Shown here piece by piece: positions 9,547-19,333 of a stretch of DNA of 64,000 nt. The notes under the pieces are model-generated. The model was not told the DNA's origin. It did not search any database and was given only the letters and a program-made list of their open reading frames with translations. The stretch lies in contig NZ_VOGY01000001.1 in NCBI RefSeq assembly GCF_008033385.1, forward strand, positions 372,001 through 436,000, written 5' to 3'. This stretch comes from Algibacter pacificus (GTDB taxonomy: Bacteria; Bacteroidota; Bacteroidia; Flavobacteriales; Flavobacteriaceae). Numbering within the stretch: the first letter of the stretch is position 1; each line of letters starts with the position of its first letter. The translations under genes and the position numbers were made by a program.

Positions 9547-10707
9547 ATGAAAATAGGTATTGAAGGACAACGGCTTTTTAGAAAAAAGAAACACGGTATG
9601 GATATGGTGGCTTTGGAGCTTATAAAAAACCTTCAAATTATCGACCATAAAAACGAATATATCATCTTTGTAAAACCCGATGAAGATCGTGCTGCTTTGC
9701 AAGAAACATCGAATTTTAAAATTGTAGAATTAAAAGGTGGACCTTATCCAACCTGGGAACAAATAGCATTGCCAAAGGCGGCAAAAGCATACGGTTGCGA
9801 TATTTTGCATTGTACAAGTAATACGGCTCCATTTTTTTTAGATATTCCTTTAATTACTATTTTACACGACATTATTTACATGGAAAGTAGCTATTTCCAA
9901 ATTCTAAAAAGTAGAGCAAGTACCTATCAGAAATTTGGAAATATTTATCGAAAAATGGTAGTGCCTCGGGTTGTTAAAAACAGTAAAAAGGTAATTACAG
10001 TATCTCATTTTGAGAAAAATAGAATTGGTGAATTCTTTGGGATTAAAGGCGATAGTAAATTAGATGCCATTTATAATGGTGTTAGCGAACATTTTAAACC
10101 TGTTACAAGTAAAGCGGAACTTAAGCGCGTAAAAGAAAAGTATCATTTACCCGATAATTTTTTCTTTTTCTTAGGAAATACAGACCCTAAAAAAAATACA
10201 AAAGGAACTTTAAAAGCCTTTTCAGATTTTTTGAAACAAACAGGTTCAAATCACAAATTGGTAATGTTAGATTATGATAAAATTGAGCTTAATAAGTTAT
10301 TAGTTGAAATTAACGACACAAATCTTATAAACAATATCGTTTTAACCGGCTATGTTGTTAATACCGATTTACCCGCTATTTATTCACAATGTGACGTGTT
10401 TTTATATCCATCACTTAGAGAAAGCTTTGGTATTCCAATGTTGGAAGCCATGTCTTGTAATGCGCCTGTAATTACCTCAAACACCTCATCAATGCCCGAA
10501 GTTTCTGGAGATGCAGCCCATATTGTCGATCCGTTTAAACCTGAAGAAATAACCGAAGGCATCATTAAAATTTTAAATAATGAGGATTATAGAAAATCGC
10601 TTTGCGAAAAAGGTTTAGAACGCAGTAAACAGTTTTCTTGGAAAAATATGGCAAAGGAGTATTTAAAACAATATGAGTTAATGTATTTAGAAAATTCAAA
10701 AAAATAA
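9547..10707 (+). CDS. GT4 family glycosyltransferase
   Basis: 386 residues of soluble GT-B type. The N-terminal domain begins MKIGIEGQRLFRKKKHGMD, followed by the DILHCTSN and LHDIIYMES segments common in GT4 enzymes. The C-terminal domain has FFFLGNTDPKKN (nucleotide-binding start), LYPSLRESFGIPMLEAM with the E-x7-E retaining-transferase motif, and NAPVITSNTSSMPEV. It should be cytoplasmic or peripherally membrane bound and add a sugar from a nucleotide donor with retention of configuration. It lies 11 bases after the acyltransferase gene and 6 bases before the next glycosyltransferase, so it belongs to the same operon. Confidence 0.88.
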   Translation: MKIGIEGQRLFRKKKHGMDMVALELIKNLQIIDHKNEYIIFVKPDEDRAALQETSNFKIVELKGGPYPTWEQIALPKAAKAYGCDILHCTSNTAPFFLDIPLITILHDIIYMESSYFQILKSRASTYQKFGNIYRKMVVPRVVKNSKKVITVSHFEKNRIGEFFGIKGDSKLDAIYNGVSEHFKPVTSKAELKRVKEKYHLPDNFFFFLGNTDPKKNTKGTLKAFSDFLKQTGSNHKLVMLDYDKIELNKLLVEINDTNLINNIVLTGYVVNTDLPAIYSQCDVFLYPSLRESFGIPMLEAMSCNAPVITSNTSSMPEVSGDAAHIVDPFKPEEITEGIIKILNNEDYRKSLCEKGLERSKQFSWKNMAKEYLKQYELMYLENSKK

Positions 10708-10713
10708 CAGATC

Positions 10714-11913
10714 ATGATAGAAGGCAAAGATATTATTTGTATTTCTCAAACCACATGGCATGGTGAATATACAAAATCTACAGTGCAATTGTTATCGCTT
10801 TTAGCAGAAAAAAACGCTGTTGTTTTTATTGAATATCCTTTTACAATTAAAGATGTTATCATGTCTTTATTAGGAAAACAAAGGGCTCAAGTTTCTAGAA
10901 TGCTAGGTTTAAAAAAAAGAATGATAGATGAGAAAACGGATACTGGTGCTATTGTAAAACATTTAGTGATGCCTCCTGTTTTACCAGTAGATTTTATTAA
11001 TAATGAATCTGTTTTTAAATTTTTATTCAAGATTAATGTATTAATTTATAAATATCAACTTCGAAATACGATTAAAAAATTGAATTTAAATAATCCAATA
11101 ATTATTACGGCATACAACCCCATGTATGGTTTACAAATGATTGGACAATTGAAAGAATTTTTGAATGTTTATTACTGTTATGACGGTATGGATACACAAA
11201 GACATAAATCGAGAATCTATAATATTGAACAGCAATTTTGTAAGGAAGTGGATGGTATAATAACTACTTCCGATTATTTAAATGCCGAAAAAAAGAAATT
11301 AAATCCACAATGTCATGTAGTTAAAAACGGGGTAGATTTTAAATTATTTGTACCTCACGCTAAAACAACCGTTTCAAGTGTTTCCAGTGTGAAAAAAGTA
11401 GGCTATATAGGATCCTTAGATTTTAGGTTCGATATAGATACTATGGAATATGCTATTAAAGAATTGCCTCAGGTACTTTTTGAATTTACAGGTTATTTGT
11501 TAAACCATGACATAAAAGAGCGCTTATCAAAATACGATAATGTTGCCTTTTTTACTTCGGTAAAAGCTCATGAAGTTCCGGAGTTATTATCAAAATACGA
11601 TTTAGGCATCATTCCTTATAAAATGAATGAAGTCAATAAAAACATATATCCTTTAAAAATTAATGAATATTTAGCGGTTGGAGTTCCTGTGGTTATGACG
11701 GCCTTTGCCAACTTATCCGATTTTAAATCCATGGTGAAATCAGCAGAGAATAAAACACTGTTTAAATCGCATATTGAAAATGAATTAAAAAATGATAACG
11801 ATGCATTAATAAAAGAAAGAATTGCCTTTGCTAAGTTAAACTCATGGGAGAGTAGAGCTTTAGAGTTTCAAAATGTCCTAGGGAAATTTATTAACGATAA
11901 ATACTCATCTTAA
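10714..11913 (+). CDS. GT-B fold glycosyltransferase (GT1/GT4-like)
   Basis: 399 residues. The N-terminal half contains ICISQTTWHGEYTKST and a CYDGMDTQRHKS segment. The C-terminal half has KKVGYIGSLDFRFDID, a YDLGIIPYKMNE acidic block, and an NEYLAVGVPVV loop that corresponds to the donor-binding region of GT4-like enzymes. The pattern resembles the glycosyltransferases often labelled GumK-like or WsaF-like in exopolysaccharide loci. The E-x7-E motif is less clear than in the preceding gene. The sugar donor is unknown. It is packed 6 bases behind the previous gene and 10 bases ahead of the next. Confidence 0.8.
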   Translation: MIEGKDIICISQTTWHGEYTKSTVQLLSLLAEKNAVVFIEYPFTIKDVIMSLLGKQRAQVSRMLGLKKRMIDEKTDTGAIVKHLVMPPVLPVDFINNESVFKFLFKINVLIYKYQLRNTIKKLNLNNPIIITAYNPMYGLQMIGQLKEFLNVYYCYDGMDTQRHKSRIYNIEQQFCKEVDGIITTSDYLNAEKKKLNPQCHVVKNGVDFKLFVPHAKTTVSSVSSVKKVGYIGSLDFRFDIDTMEYAIKELPQVLFEFTGYLLNHDIKERLSKYDNVAFFTSVKAHEVPELLSKYDLGIIPYKMNEVNKNIYPLKINEYLAVGVPVVMTAFANLSDFKSMVKSAENKTLFKSHIENELKNDNDALIKERIAFAKLNSWESRALEFQNVLGKFINDKYSS

Positions 11914-11923
11914 AATAAAATTT

Positions 11924-13114
11924 ATGATTGCATTAAAAATTATATTCTGGTTGCTATTATTTATCATTGTATATACATACGTTGGTTACGGTATTTTATT
12001 ATATATCATTATTAAAATTAGACGCGCTTTTAATATTGGTAATAAAGTGAAAATCGATTCAACTTACGAGCCAGAAGTCACACTATTTATAGCCGCTTAT
12101 AATGAAAAAGATTATGTAGCAGCAAAAATGAAAAATACATTAGCGCTCGAATATCCGAAGGAGAAATTAAATATTATTTGGGTTACTGATGGTTCGGATG
12201 ATGGTACGCCAGATTTATTACAAGGCTACCCCAATACAACCGTACATCATTTAGAAGCCAGAAATGGTAAAATTGGTGCGATGAATAGAGGTATGGATTT
12301 TGTAAAAACGCCAATTGTTATTTTTAGTGATGCCAATACAAATCTCGGTAAAGAATCGATAAGACGAATTGTTAATTTATTTGGGAATCCAAAAGTAGGT
12401 TGTGTTTCAGGAGAAAAACGCATTATAGATAAAGAAAGCGATGTGGCGTCTGGAGCAGGAGAGGGGATATATTGGAAATATGAGTCGGCATTAAAAAAAT
12501 GGGATGCCGAGTTGTATTCTGTTGTTGGTGCAGCTGGCGAATTATTTGCTATTAGAACCGCATTATATCGCCATGTTGAAAAAGACACTATATTAGATGA
12601 TTTTATGATTTCATTACGAGTGGCTCAAGATGGCTATACCATTCAATACGACCCCGAAGCATACGCCATAGAATCGGCTTCGGCCAATGTTAAAGAAGAA
12701 TTAAAACGGAAAATAAGAATTTCTGCTGGGGGTATTCAATCTGTAATACGCTTACGTTCATTATTAAATATATTTAAATACGGAACACTTTCTTTTCAAT
12801 ATATATCTCATCGTGTATTGCGTTGGACATTAACGCCGCTTAGCTTATTACTCTTAATTCCTGTTTCGTTTGTATTGGCTTATAATGAAGGCCTTTTAAA
12901 TTTCGGGGTTTATTCCATATTGTTTTGGCTCCAAATGCTTTTTTATATTGCCGCTCTAACTGGTTGGTTTTTAGAAAATAAATCGATAAAAATAAAATTA
13001 TTATTTGTTCCCTATTATTTTTTCATTATGAATTTATCTGTAGTGTTAGGCTTTTTTAGGTATATGAAAAAGTCGCAATCGGTAAATTGGGAACGATCTA
13101 AACGCGCTAGTTAA
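11924..13114 (+). CDS. Membrane-associated family 2 glycosyltransferase
   Basis: 396 residues. One N-terminal membrane helix (about 4-28) precedes a GT-A domain: VTLFIAAYNEKDYV, VTDGSDDGT, and FSDANT at about residue 135. A GEKRI/SGAGEGIYWKYE stretch and LDDFMISLRVAQDGY supply the acidic acceptor motif. Three membrane helices finish the protein after residue 290. The architecture matches GT2 enzymes of the exopolysaccharide type. It appears to be the last enzyme of the polysaccharide run. The following beta-propeller gene begins 58 bases later. Confidence 0.85.
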   Translation: MIALKIIFWLLLFIIVYTYVGYGILLYIIIKIRRAFNIGNKVKIDSTYEPEVTLFIAAYNEKDYVAAKMKNTLALEYPKEKLNIIWVTDGSDDGTPDLLQGYPNTTVHHLEARNGKIGAMNRGMDFVKTPIVIFSDANTNLGKESIRRIVNLFGNPKVGCVSGEKRIIDKESDVASGAGEGIYWKYESALKKWDAELYSVVGAAGELFAIRTALYRHVEKDTILDDFMISLRVAQDGYTIQYDPEAYAIESASANVKEELKRKIRISAGGIQSVIRLRSLLNIFKYGTLSFQYISHRVLRWTLTPLSLLLLIPVSFVLAYNEGLLNFGVYSILFWLQMLFYIAALTGWFLENKSIKIKLLFVPYYFFIMNLSVVLGFFRYMKKSQSVNWERSKRAS

Positions 13115-13172
13115 TCCTAATAAGATAGCGGCATCATGTTTAAGAATTACGTCATTTATTTTCACGATTTTT

Positions 13173-14213
13173 ATGAAGCGTTTAAAATATAGTTTAATAG
13201 CTTTTATAGTACTAGGTTTAGTAGTACAACTTTTTATTTTTAAGGTTAGATTACCATCTTACTCCATACAAACTAGTGGTAAACTATATATTGTAAACAA
13301 AGTTAGTGAAGATGTACAGGTTTTTGATTTGTTTTCAGGCAAAGAAATAGCCAAAATTCCCATTGATATGCTTTCGCATGAAGCGGTAATTACTAAAAAT
13401 CAAAATAGCATGGTACTTACTAATTATGAGCTTAATGAAGGTAACATTGTTAAAGTTATAAATACAAAAACTAATAAACTTCAAAAAACAATAGCTTTAA
13501 AAGAAAATATAAAAGCAAATGGCATTACAGCTTATCCAGAACCCAATAAAGTGGCTGTTATAGATTATGTTCGTGACACTTTTTTTGTGCTTAACATCCA
13601 AACCGATAGTATTGAAAAACAAATTGAAACCAAACAAAAAAAGAGTCATCTTGTCGTTATGCATCCCACGATACCAATGGCTTATGTTACCAATGTAAAT
13701 TCGAGTTCGGTGAGTGTTATTGATTTAAAAATGAATAAGGTCGTTAAAATTATTCCTTGCGGGTTGGGAAGAAAAGGAATTGATATCACCCCTGATGGAT
13801 CGGAACTATGGGTTTCTAATGTTAAAGAGCGTTCCATTACTATAATAAATACTTCAACTTATGATGTTGTAGATACTTTAACAACCGGCCATGAGCCTTT
13901 AAAACTTAAATTCTCAATCGATGGTAAGTATTGTTTACTGGCTAATGCGCATGATGGTACCATTTATGTCTATAATCAGCAATCTAAACAGAAATTAAAA
14001 TCAATAATGCTTCATGGTAAAAACACATTATTAGAACGGATATTGTATCATACACCTAGACCCGTTAATATTTTAATGCATCCCAACGGATTGTATGCCT
14101 TTGTGTCTAATTCTAATGCAAATAAAATAGAAGTTATTGATATGAAAACCTTTAAAGTTGTTAGTACCATTGGTACAGGAAAGGTGCCAGATGCCATGGC
14201 ATTTGTAGAATAA
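13173..14213 (+). CDS. Membrane-anchored YncE-like beta-propeller protein
   Basis: 346 residues with one N-terminal hydrophobic segment (about residues 7-25) that looks like a signal anchor or uncleaved signal peptide. The rest is seven-bladed propeller sequence of the YncE/cytochrome-D1-like kind, with repeated units such as KLYIVNKVSEDVQVFD, AYVTNVNSSSVSVIDL, ELWVSNVKERSITIIN and AFVSNSNANKIEVID. Such proteins are periplasmic or surface exposed and have no common catalytic role. Its place at the end of the polysaccharide operon suggests assembly or recognition of the polymer, which is an inference. No promoter of consensus form is visible in the 58 bases ahead of it. Confidence 0.75.
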   Translation: MKRLKYSLIAFIVLGLVVQLFIFKVRLPSYSIQTSGKLYIVNKVSEDVQVFDLFSGKEIAKIPIDMLSHEAVITKNQNSMVLTNYELNEGNIVKVINTKTNKLQKTIALKENIKANGITAYPEPNKVAVIDYVRDTFFVLNIQTDSIEKQIETKQKKSHLVVMHPTIPMAYVTNVNSSSVSVIDLKMNKVVKIIPCGLGRKGIDITPDGSELWVSNVKERSITIINTSTYDVVDTLTTGHEPLKLKFSIDGKYCLLANAHDGTIYVYNQQSKQKLKSIMLHGKNTLLERILYHTPRPVNILMHPNGLYAFVSNSNANKIEVIDMKTFKVVSTIGTGKVPDAMAFVE

Positions 14214-14457
14214 TCATTTTTGTTAATCTTTAGATATATTCCATTCATCTATAGTTAAATTGAAATCAACTAAAACCAAAGGATTAACAAGAAATGTAAG
14301 ATTACCTTTATCAAATAAAAAGTTTAAATACTTTTAAATTAATAAATAATTAGAACATATTTAAATTAGACTATTAATTCTTTTAAAACAAATAATTGCG
14401 TAAATTAAAAGCTCATATTTAAGCCTTTAGAAACAAAAACCAAAACCCCTAAATACT

Positions 14458-16461
14458 ATGAATCACCAAATAAATAAGTTTTTAACCCTTAGTTTAGCTC
14501 TCATGATGTTAACAAGCTGTAGTTTTTCAGAACCAGATGCAGATGAGAATATTATTATTGAAGAAGAAACAGGACCTATATTAGTTATACCCGATGGGTT
14601 CGATTTTAGCACATCGCACGATGTAACAATTAATATTGTAGATAATTCAAGTTATGCTAAATATGATGTCTATGCCTATACAGATGAATTATACGATGCG
14701 GGAACAGAAACTTATGAAAATGAAGAAGGAGAAACGGTAACAGAAACGGTTTACAAATCCGAGGTTTTAGATCAATTAATTTTTAGTGGTGTTGTAAATA
14801 ATGGAACAATAACACAAACTGTTAATTTACCTAAATTTTATAATAAGGTTTACATTCGTAGAAATGAAAATCTTAACTTTTCTTCATCTATTGAAGATAT
14901 TGTAAATCAAGAAGTGACTTTCAATGTTTCGCAAGCTAAAACCTCAGCAAAATCTAATGCTACTGCAAGTGTAACCGATTATTTATACTGTGTAAATGGT
15001 TCTGGTCAATTATTTCAAGTAGATCCCTTAACCGGGGAGCTTACAGATTTATCTACTATGCCAATGGGAAGTTGGACCTGTGCCATTGATCAAGAAAATA
15101 AAGTGTTATATTCTATAGGTAGAAGTAGTCCATTTCCTTTAATGAAATACTCTATTGTTAATGATGAGTGGTCTACAATTGCAAACTTAGGCATAGGAGG
15201 TCCAAGATTGGATTTTAATACCGCCGATGGTTTATTGTATTTTTCTAATCTAGATAAGCTTTACACGTTTAATCCTTCTACAGGTGCTAAATTAAACACC
15301 TGGAAAATTATTGGGCTTCATAACACAGGAGGTGGTGATTTGGCTTTTGCCGATGATGGTACGCTATATTTATGTTCTTTTTCTGGTTTGTATAAATTAG
15401 ATTTAGATTCTAATAACGATTACCAAAGTACTAGAATAAGTGCCGATAACTTACCGTTTAAACCAACATCTATGACTTTTGATTCTAAAGAAGAATTGTG
15501 GTTAGCAGATAATTCAAGTAGTTCAGATTTAATTATCATGGATACGCAAACTGGAGGTTGGAAATATAATTATGGAGCAAGTGCTAAAAATGGTACAAGT
15601 TTTAGAAGAACAATAAACGATTTAACCACATTTAGAGTCTATTCCGATGTAATCGATGAAACTGATACCGATGGCGATGGTATTTTAGATCAAGATGATG
15701 CGTTTCCAGATGATGCCGAGGCTGCTTTCGAGTCCTTTACGCCAAGTAAATATGGAAAAGGAACCATTGCTTTTGAAGATTTATGGCCTTCAACTGGCGA
15801 TTATGATTTTAATGATGCTGCCTTAAGTTACCAAGCTATTGCTATATTAAATGCCGATAACTTAGCGGTAAGATTAGATTTTATATGTAATATTAAAGCC
15901 AATGGTGCAGGGAATACTAACGGTATTGGATTTGAAATTGAAGGTTTAAAACCTTCGCTAATTGAAAGTGTCTCTGGTGCGGTTTATACACATAACTATA
16001 TCGAATTAAATGCAAATGGCACCGAAGCAAATCAGGATAATGCCGTGATTATTTTAGCAGATGATGTTGACAATATATTAAATGAAACAACTATTTCGGT
16101 TACATTTGTAGAACCTATAAGCACTGCAGATTTAGGGGTTGCACCATTTAATCCGTTTATTATTGTTAATAAAGATAGAGAAAAAGAAATTCATTTGCCA
16201 TATAGAAACCTTACTAGTTTAGGAAAGCAAAGTGACGATTTTGAGGGAGTTAATAAAGATGGCGATGGTAACTTTATTTCAGAGAATGGATTTCCTTGGG
16301 CAATAAGTATTATTCATGATTTTAAAGTTCCAAAAGAAAAAATAGATGTTACCGATGCTTATAATTTCTTTATAAACTGGGCTGAATCTGGTGGTGTAGA
16401 TTATCAAGATTGGTATAAAGATAATACAGGATATAGAAACGAAAACTTAATTGATAACTAA
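14458..16461 (+). CDS. LruC-domain surface lipoprotein
   Basis: 667 residues. A lipoprotein signal peptide ends at a lipobox LTSC with Cys21, followed by an acidic stretch (PDADENIIIEEE) typical of surface-exposed Bacteroidota lipoproteins. Residues 160-390 look like a beta-propeller with YCVNGSGQLFQVD-type blades. A DTDGDG calcium-loop motif lies at 403-408. The rest is the LruC domain: FEDLWPSTGDYDFNDAALSY, a second Ca-binding-like patch and a C-terminal NWYKD-like end. LruC proteins were named from leptospiral surface lipoproteins. The function is unknown, probably carbohydrate or matrix binding. The 244 bases ahead of the gene are very AT-rich and show no TAnnTTTG element. Confidence 0.8.
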   Translation: MNHQINKFLTLSLALMMLTSCSFSEPDADENIIIEEETGPILVIPDGFDFSTSHDVTINIVDNSSYAKYDVYAYTDELYDAGTETYENEEGETVTETVYKSEVLDQLIFSGVVNNGTITQTVNLPKFYNKVYIRRNENLNFSSSIEDIVNQEVTFNVSQAKTSAKSNATASVTDYLYCVNGSGQLFQVDPLTGELTDLSTMPMGSWTCAIDQENKVLYSIGRSSPFPLMKYSIVNDEWSTIANLGIGGPRLDFNTADGLLYFSNLDKLYTFNPSTGAKLNTWKIIGLHNTGGGDLAFADDGTLYLCSFSGLYKLDLDSNNDYQSTRISADNLPFKPTSMTFDSKEELWLADNSSSSDLIIMDTQTGGWKYNYGASAKNGTSFRRTINDLTTFRVYSDVIDETDTDGDGILDQDDAFPDDAEAAFESFTPSKYGKGTIAFEDLWPSTGDYDFNDAALSYQAIAILNADNLAVRLDFICNIKANGAGNTNGIGFEIEGLKPSLIESVSGAVYTHNYIELNANGTEANQDNAVIILADDVDNILNETTISVTFVEPISTADLGVAPFNPFIIVNKDREKEIHLPYRNLTSLGKQSDDFEGVNKDGDGNFISENGFPWAISIIHDFKVPKEKIDVTDAYNFFINWAESGGVDYQDWYKDNTGYRNENLIDN

Positions 16462-16522
16462 GTTAATAGTTTTAAATAGTGACACGGTAAAAGTTCCTAA
16501 AGTAATGTAACTTTCTAGTGTT

Positions 16523-16574
16523 AAAGCATAAAAAAACCTTACAAATTAATATTTGCAAGGTTTTTTTATGCTTT
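16523..16574. terminator. Bidirectional intrinsic terminator between LruC gene and eCIS ATPase gene
   Basis: Near-perfect inverted repeat: AAAGCATAAAAAAACCTT at the left pairs with AAGGTTTTTTTATGCTTT at the right, with a short AT loop between. Runs of A and T in the stem give a U-tract in either direction. It sits 61 bases after the LruC stop and 7 bases after the convergent AAA ATPase stop, so it can end both transcripts. Confidence 0.85.
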
Positions 16575-16581
16575 ATTCTAA

Positions 16582-17913
16582 TTAAAATAATTTATTTTCT
16601 TTAAGATATTCCTTTTTTATTCCTTCAATAAGTAAATCATAATGAAGAGTATTTGTATTTAAACTAAGCACTTTTATACTACAATATTGTATAATGTTAA
16701 TAATGTTAGACCCAGTAACTTCATACTTTTCGGCAATATCAGCAAGGTCTATTTTGGGGTCCAAATAAAGTTGTTCGGGTAAATTTGTTTTCCACATTAA
16801 ATAACGTTCTTTTCCAGTAGGCAATTGAAATTCGCAAATAGATTGAAACCGTCTCATAAAAGCTTCATCTATATTGTCTTTAAAATTGGTTGCGAGTATA
16901 ACCAATCCGGGGTGCGATTCTACACGTTGAAGTAAATATGAAACTTCTTGATTGGCGAATTTATCGTTAGAACTTTGAACATTAGTGCGTTTTCCGAAAA
17001 TAGCATCAGCTTCATCAAAAAACAGAATCCAATTTTTATGAGCCGCTTTGTCAAATAAATTGGACAAATTTTTCTCGGTTTCACCTATGTATTTTGAAAC
17101 AACGGTGCTCAAGTCTATTCTATAAACATCTTTACCCGTGTATTTTCCGAGTAAAGCGGCTGTTAAAGTTTTTCCTGTACCGGGTGGACCATGAAAAATA
17201 GTACGATAACCAGCTTTTACCCGATTTTTCATGCCCCATGCTTCTAAGAAAATATTATTGTATTTAAGCCATATTTCTAACTCTTTTATTTCGCTAATCG
17301 TTTTGGTGTTCAAAATTAAATCGTCCCAAGATAATTCGGTATCGAGTTTTTCGGCTGGAAATTGAGCACTCATTTTTGGTGGAGGAATGCTGCCTATCGT
17401 TACTAAATATAAAGTTTCAGGATACAATAAAATTTTGCCACTTAGCAGTGGTTCTCCCGAAGGCATAGTTTCTAAATAAAGGATTCTATGGGTTTCAAAC
17501 CTAGAGGCCTTGGTAAAAAAGCGCATACAATCTATTCGGTTTTCAATATGGTTTCCGGCAATAATAAATTGAACGGTTTCTCCCGTTGGAAGAATGCCAC
17601 GGTGCTGTTTTCCTTTTACGCCTCCAAATTGCGGTAAGTCGGTTCCAGAGGGATAACTTTCAGCAATACAATTTAGAAAGAAATCGGGTAAAATATGAGG
17701 CGTTAAGGCCAATAAAAAGATAATAGTTTCTATTGTAGATAACTCCATATTAGTAATAAATTGGGCGGTTACCGATTTATCTAAATCCTTTAAAGAAAGT
17801 TTTGGTGCGTAGGTTATTATATCACCATCAGGGTTTTTAATGCGCCAAGAAATGACTTCTTTTAGAAAAGAAAAAAGTATATTAAGCTCTGTGTTTACCG
17901 TTGTTTTGTCCAT
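16582..17913 (-). CDS. eCIS AAA+ ATPase (Afp15/Pvc15-like)
   Basis: 443 residues. The N-terminal half (1-220) is a family-specific region of unknown fold. The AAA+ core follows: Walker A GPPGTGKT at 242-249, pore-loop-like KYIGETEKN near 272, Walker B ILFFDEAD with the acidic residues around 300-303, sensor-1 ILATNFKDN, and an Arg finger candidate in FMRRFQ. Each eCIS cluster carries one ATPase of this kind (Afp15/Pvc15), which is needed for assembly or cargo loading rather than for sheath recycling. It is the last gene of the minus-strand run. Its ATG overlaps the muramidase stop by one base, and the terminator follows immediately. Confidence 0.9.
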   Translation of the reverse strand: MDKTTVNTELNILFSFLKEVISWRIKNPDGDIITYAPKLSLKDLDKSVTAQFITNMELSTIETIIFLLALTPHILPDFFLNCIAESYPSGTDLPQFGGVKGKQHRGILPTGETVQFIIAGNHIENRIDCMRFFTKASRFETHRILYLETMPSGEPLLSGKILLYPETLYLVTIGSIPPPKMSAQFPAEKLDTELSWDDLILNTKTISEIKELEIWLKYNNIFLEAWGMKNRVKAGYRTIFHGPPGTGKTLTAALLGKYTGKDVYRIDLSTVVSKYIGETEKNLSNLFDKAAHKNWILFFDEADAIFGKRTNVQSSNDKFANQEVSYLLQRVESHPGLVILATNFKDNIDEAFMRRFQSICEFQLPTGKERYLMWKTNLPEQLYLDPKIDLADIAEKYEVTGSNIINIIQYCSIKVLSLNTNTLHYDLLIEGIKKEYLKENKLF

Positions 17914-18734
17914 TATTTATATTTGTTGTACGCACTTAATAGTTTGGTATCATATTTATTCTGTTTATATCCCGAACCGTTATATCCTCTTGCAAAAGAA
18001 GCCCAGTCTTTGGCTCGTAAATGTCTGGTTAAATTATTGGCTTCACAAAATTTCCCAAAGACTTCCAAATGCGCTTTTTCGTGTGTATAAAAATAAGCCA
18101 CAAAACTATCTACACTTGGAAATCCTAAACTTTCAAAATGGAAGCCCATAATTTGAAAAGCACCATAAGAAGCAGATGCATAAGCGGCATCGTGAACTTC
18201 GTCTAAATCGCTCATTCCTGCTGCTTTTTCTAGACGATCATATTCTTGTTTTCCACCATCGTAATACTTCTTAGACCAAGATGGATAGAGTACGTTTTTG
18301 GTTCTGTCGTTTACAAAATCGTTTGGGTTAAGCCCTCTTTTTACAAGTTCTTTCCAGAAAATATGTCCTTCGAATAAAATTCTAGGACGACCGTCGAGCA
18401 AGAATCCTTTTCCGTTACTTTCAATTTCGTTTACGGCTTTTACCGCAGCGAGTTCTAAATGGTATTTAGTTGAAAAATCAATAAGATCTTGCTCCGACAT
18501 AAATTTATCATTAAAACTAGTGATTTGGTTTTGAGCTTCTATAAGTTTCGACCAGGTTTTCGGGCCAACTACACCATCAATAACCAAATTGTTTATCTTC
18601 TGAAAGTCCTTGACAGCCTCATCTATGTCTTTTCCAAAGTATGTAGAAACGTAAACCTCGTATCCAAGACTTACCAATATTTCGGCAAGAAGATGTACTT
18701 CTTCACCTGTTGAGCGGTATTTAAGTGTTTTCAT
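17913..18734 (-). CDS. N-acetylmuramidase with N-terminal peptidoglycan-binding domain
   Basis: 273 residues. Residues 1-68 match the PG_binding_1 fold (KYRSTGEEVHLLAEIL, DFQKINNLVIDGVVGPKTW). Residues 80-273 match the N-acetylmuramidase family (PF11860/DUF3380): AVNEIESNG supplies the likely catalytic Glu, and RPRILFEGHIFWK, YASASYGAFQIMGF and FARGYNGSGY follow. It should cut the glycan backbone of peptidoglycan. There is no signal peptide, so it would act after release from the cytoplasm or by another route. Muramidases and endolysin-like enzymes recur in eCIS loci, where they may help particles escape by lysis. The ATG of the ATPase gene overlaps its stop. Confidence 0.88.
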   Translation of the reverse strand: MKTLKYRSTGEEVHLLAEILVSLGYEVYVSTYFGKDIDEAVKDFQKINNLVIDGVVGPKTWSKLIEAQNQITSFNDKFMSEQDLIDFSTKYHLELAAVKAVNEIESNGKGFLLDGRPRILFEGHIFWKELVKRGLNPNDFVNDRTKNVLYPSWSKKYYDGGKQEYDRLEKAAGMSDLDEVHDAAYASASYGAFQIMGFHFESLGFPSVDSFVAYFYTHEKAHLEVFGKFCEANNLTRHLRAKDWASFARGYNGSGYKQNKYDTKLLSAYNKYK

Positions 18735-18778
18735 GATTTTTGATTTTTATTAATTAAGCAATATTATGTGCTTCAAGT

Positions 18779-19297
18779 TTATCTAACTTTGGAGCTCTTT
18801 TTTTTGATTTGTATCCGTAGGCCATCAGAACTCTGCCATAGATGAAGTTCACTATATCCTATTTGATATAGCAGTCTTTCCTTTCCATTTCGTAAACTTT
18901 TCTTTATTGGTTTTCCAAATTTCATAATAAGCCCTTTTATCAAATCGTGAACAAACACTTTATGAGCTTCGGCATCTTCACCAGTATCAAAATAGACTAT
19001 ATGTAATTTTAATATCGATACCGGTTTATTGTTAAAAGCCCAAATTAAAAATGAAAGCTTATTGAAGTCTACTGTGCCCTTAGTAGGGTGATTAATGGAG
19101 GCATAATAGTATAAGGTTTGCTGTTGTTCTTTTTCTAGGTTTTTAGAATTCGGGATTCCTAAAATTATAGGGACATCTGATATCATTATTCCGGGGTATA
19201 CTCCCAAAAAGTTATATCCGGTATCTTCCTGATAGGTTAGGTTTTCAATTATAAAATTCTTGAGATGATCCAGATGCTGTATGTCTTTAATCCACAT
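18779..19297 (-). CDS. Hypothetical eCIS-cluster protein, 172 residues
   Basis: 172 residues, no signal peptide and no membrane helix. The sequence alternates short hydrophobic strands with charged turns (WIKDIQHLDHLKNFIIENL, ILKLHIVYFDTGEDAEAHKVFVHDLIKGLI) and ends in a very basic tail IQIKKKSSKVR. I do not recognise a family. It lies 44 bases upstream of the muramidase gene and 36 bases downstream of the TPR gene on the same strand, so it is probably an operon member. An adaptor, chaperone or immunity-like role is possible but nothing in the sequence proves it. Confidence 0.6.
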   Translation of the reverse strand: MWIKDIQHLDHLKNFIIENLTYQEDTGYNFLGVYPGIMISDVPIILGIPNSKNLEKEQQQTLYYYASINHPTKGTVDFNKLSFLIWAFNNKPVSILKLHIVYFDTGEDAEAHKVFVHDLIKGLIMKFGKPIKKSLRNGKERLLYQIGYSELHLWQSSDGLRIQIKKKSSKVR

Positions 19298-19333
19298 ATT
19301 ATAAAATTTTAATATTTATCTGTTTATTTTAGA

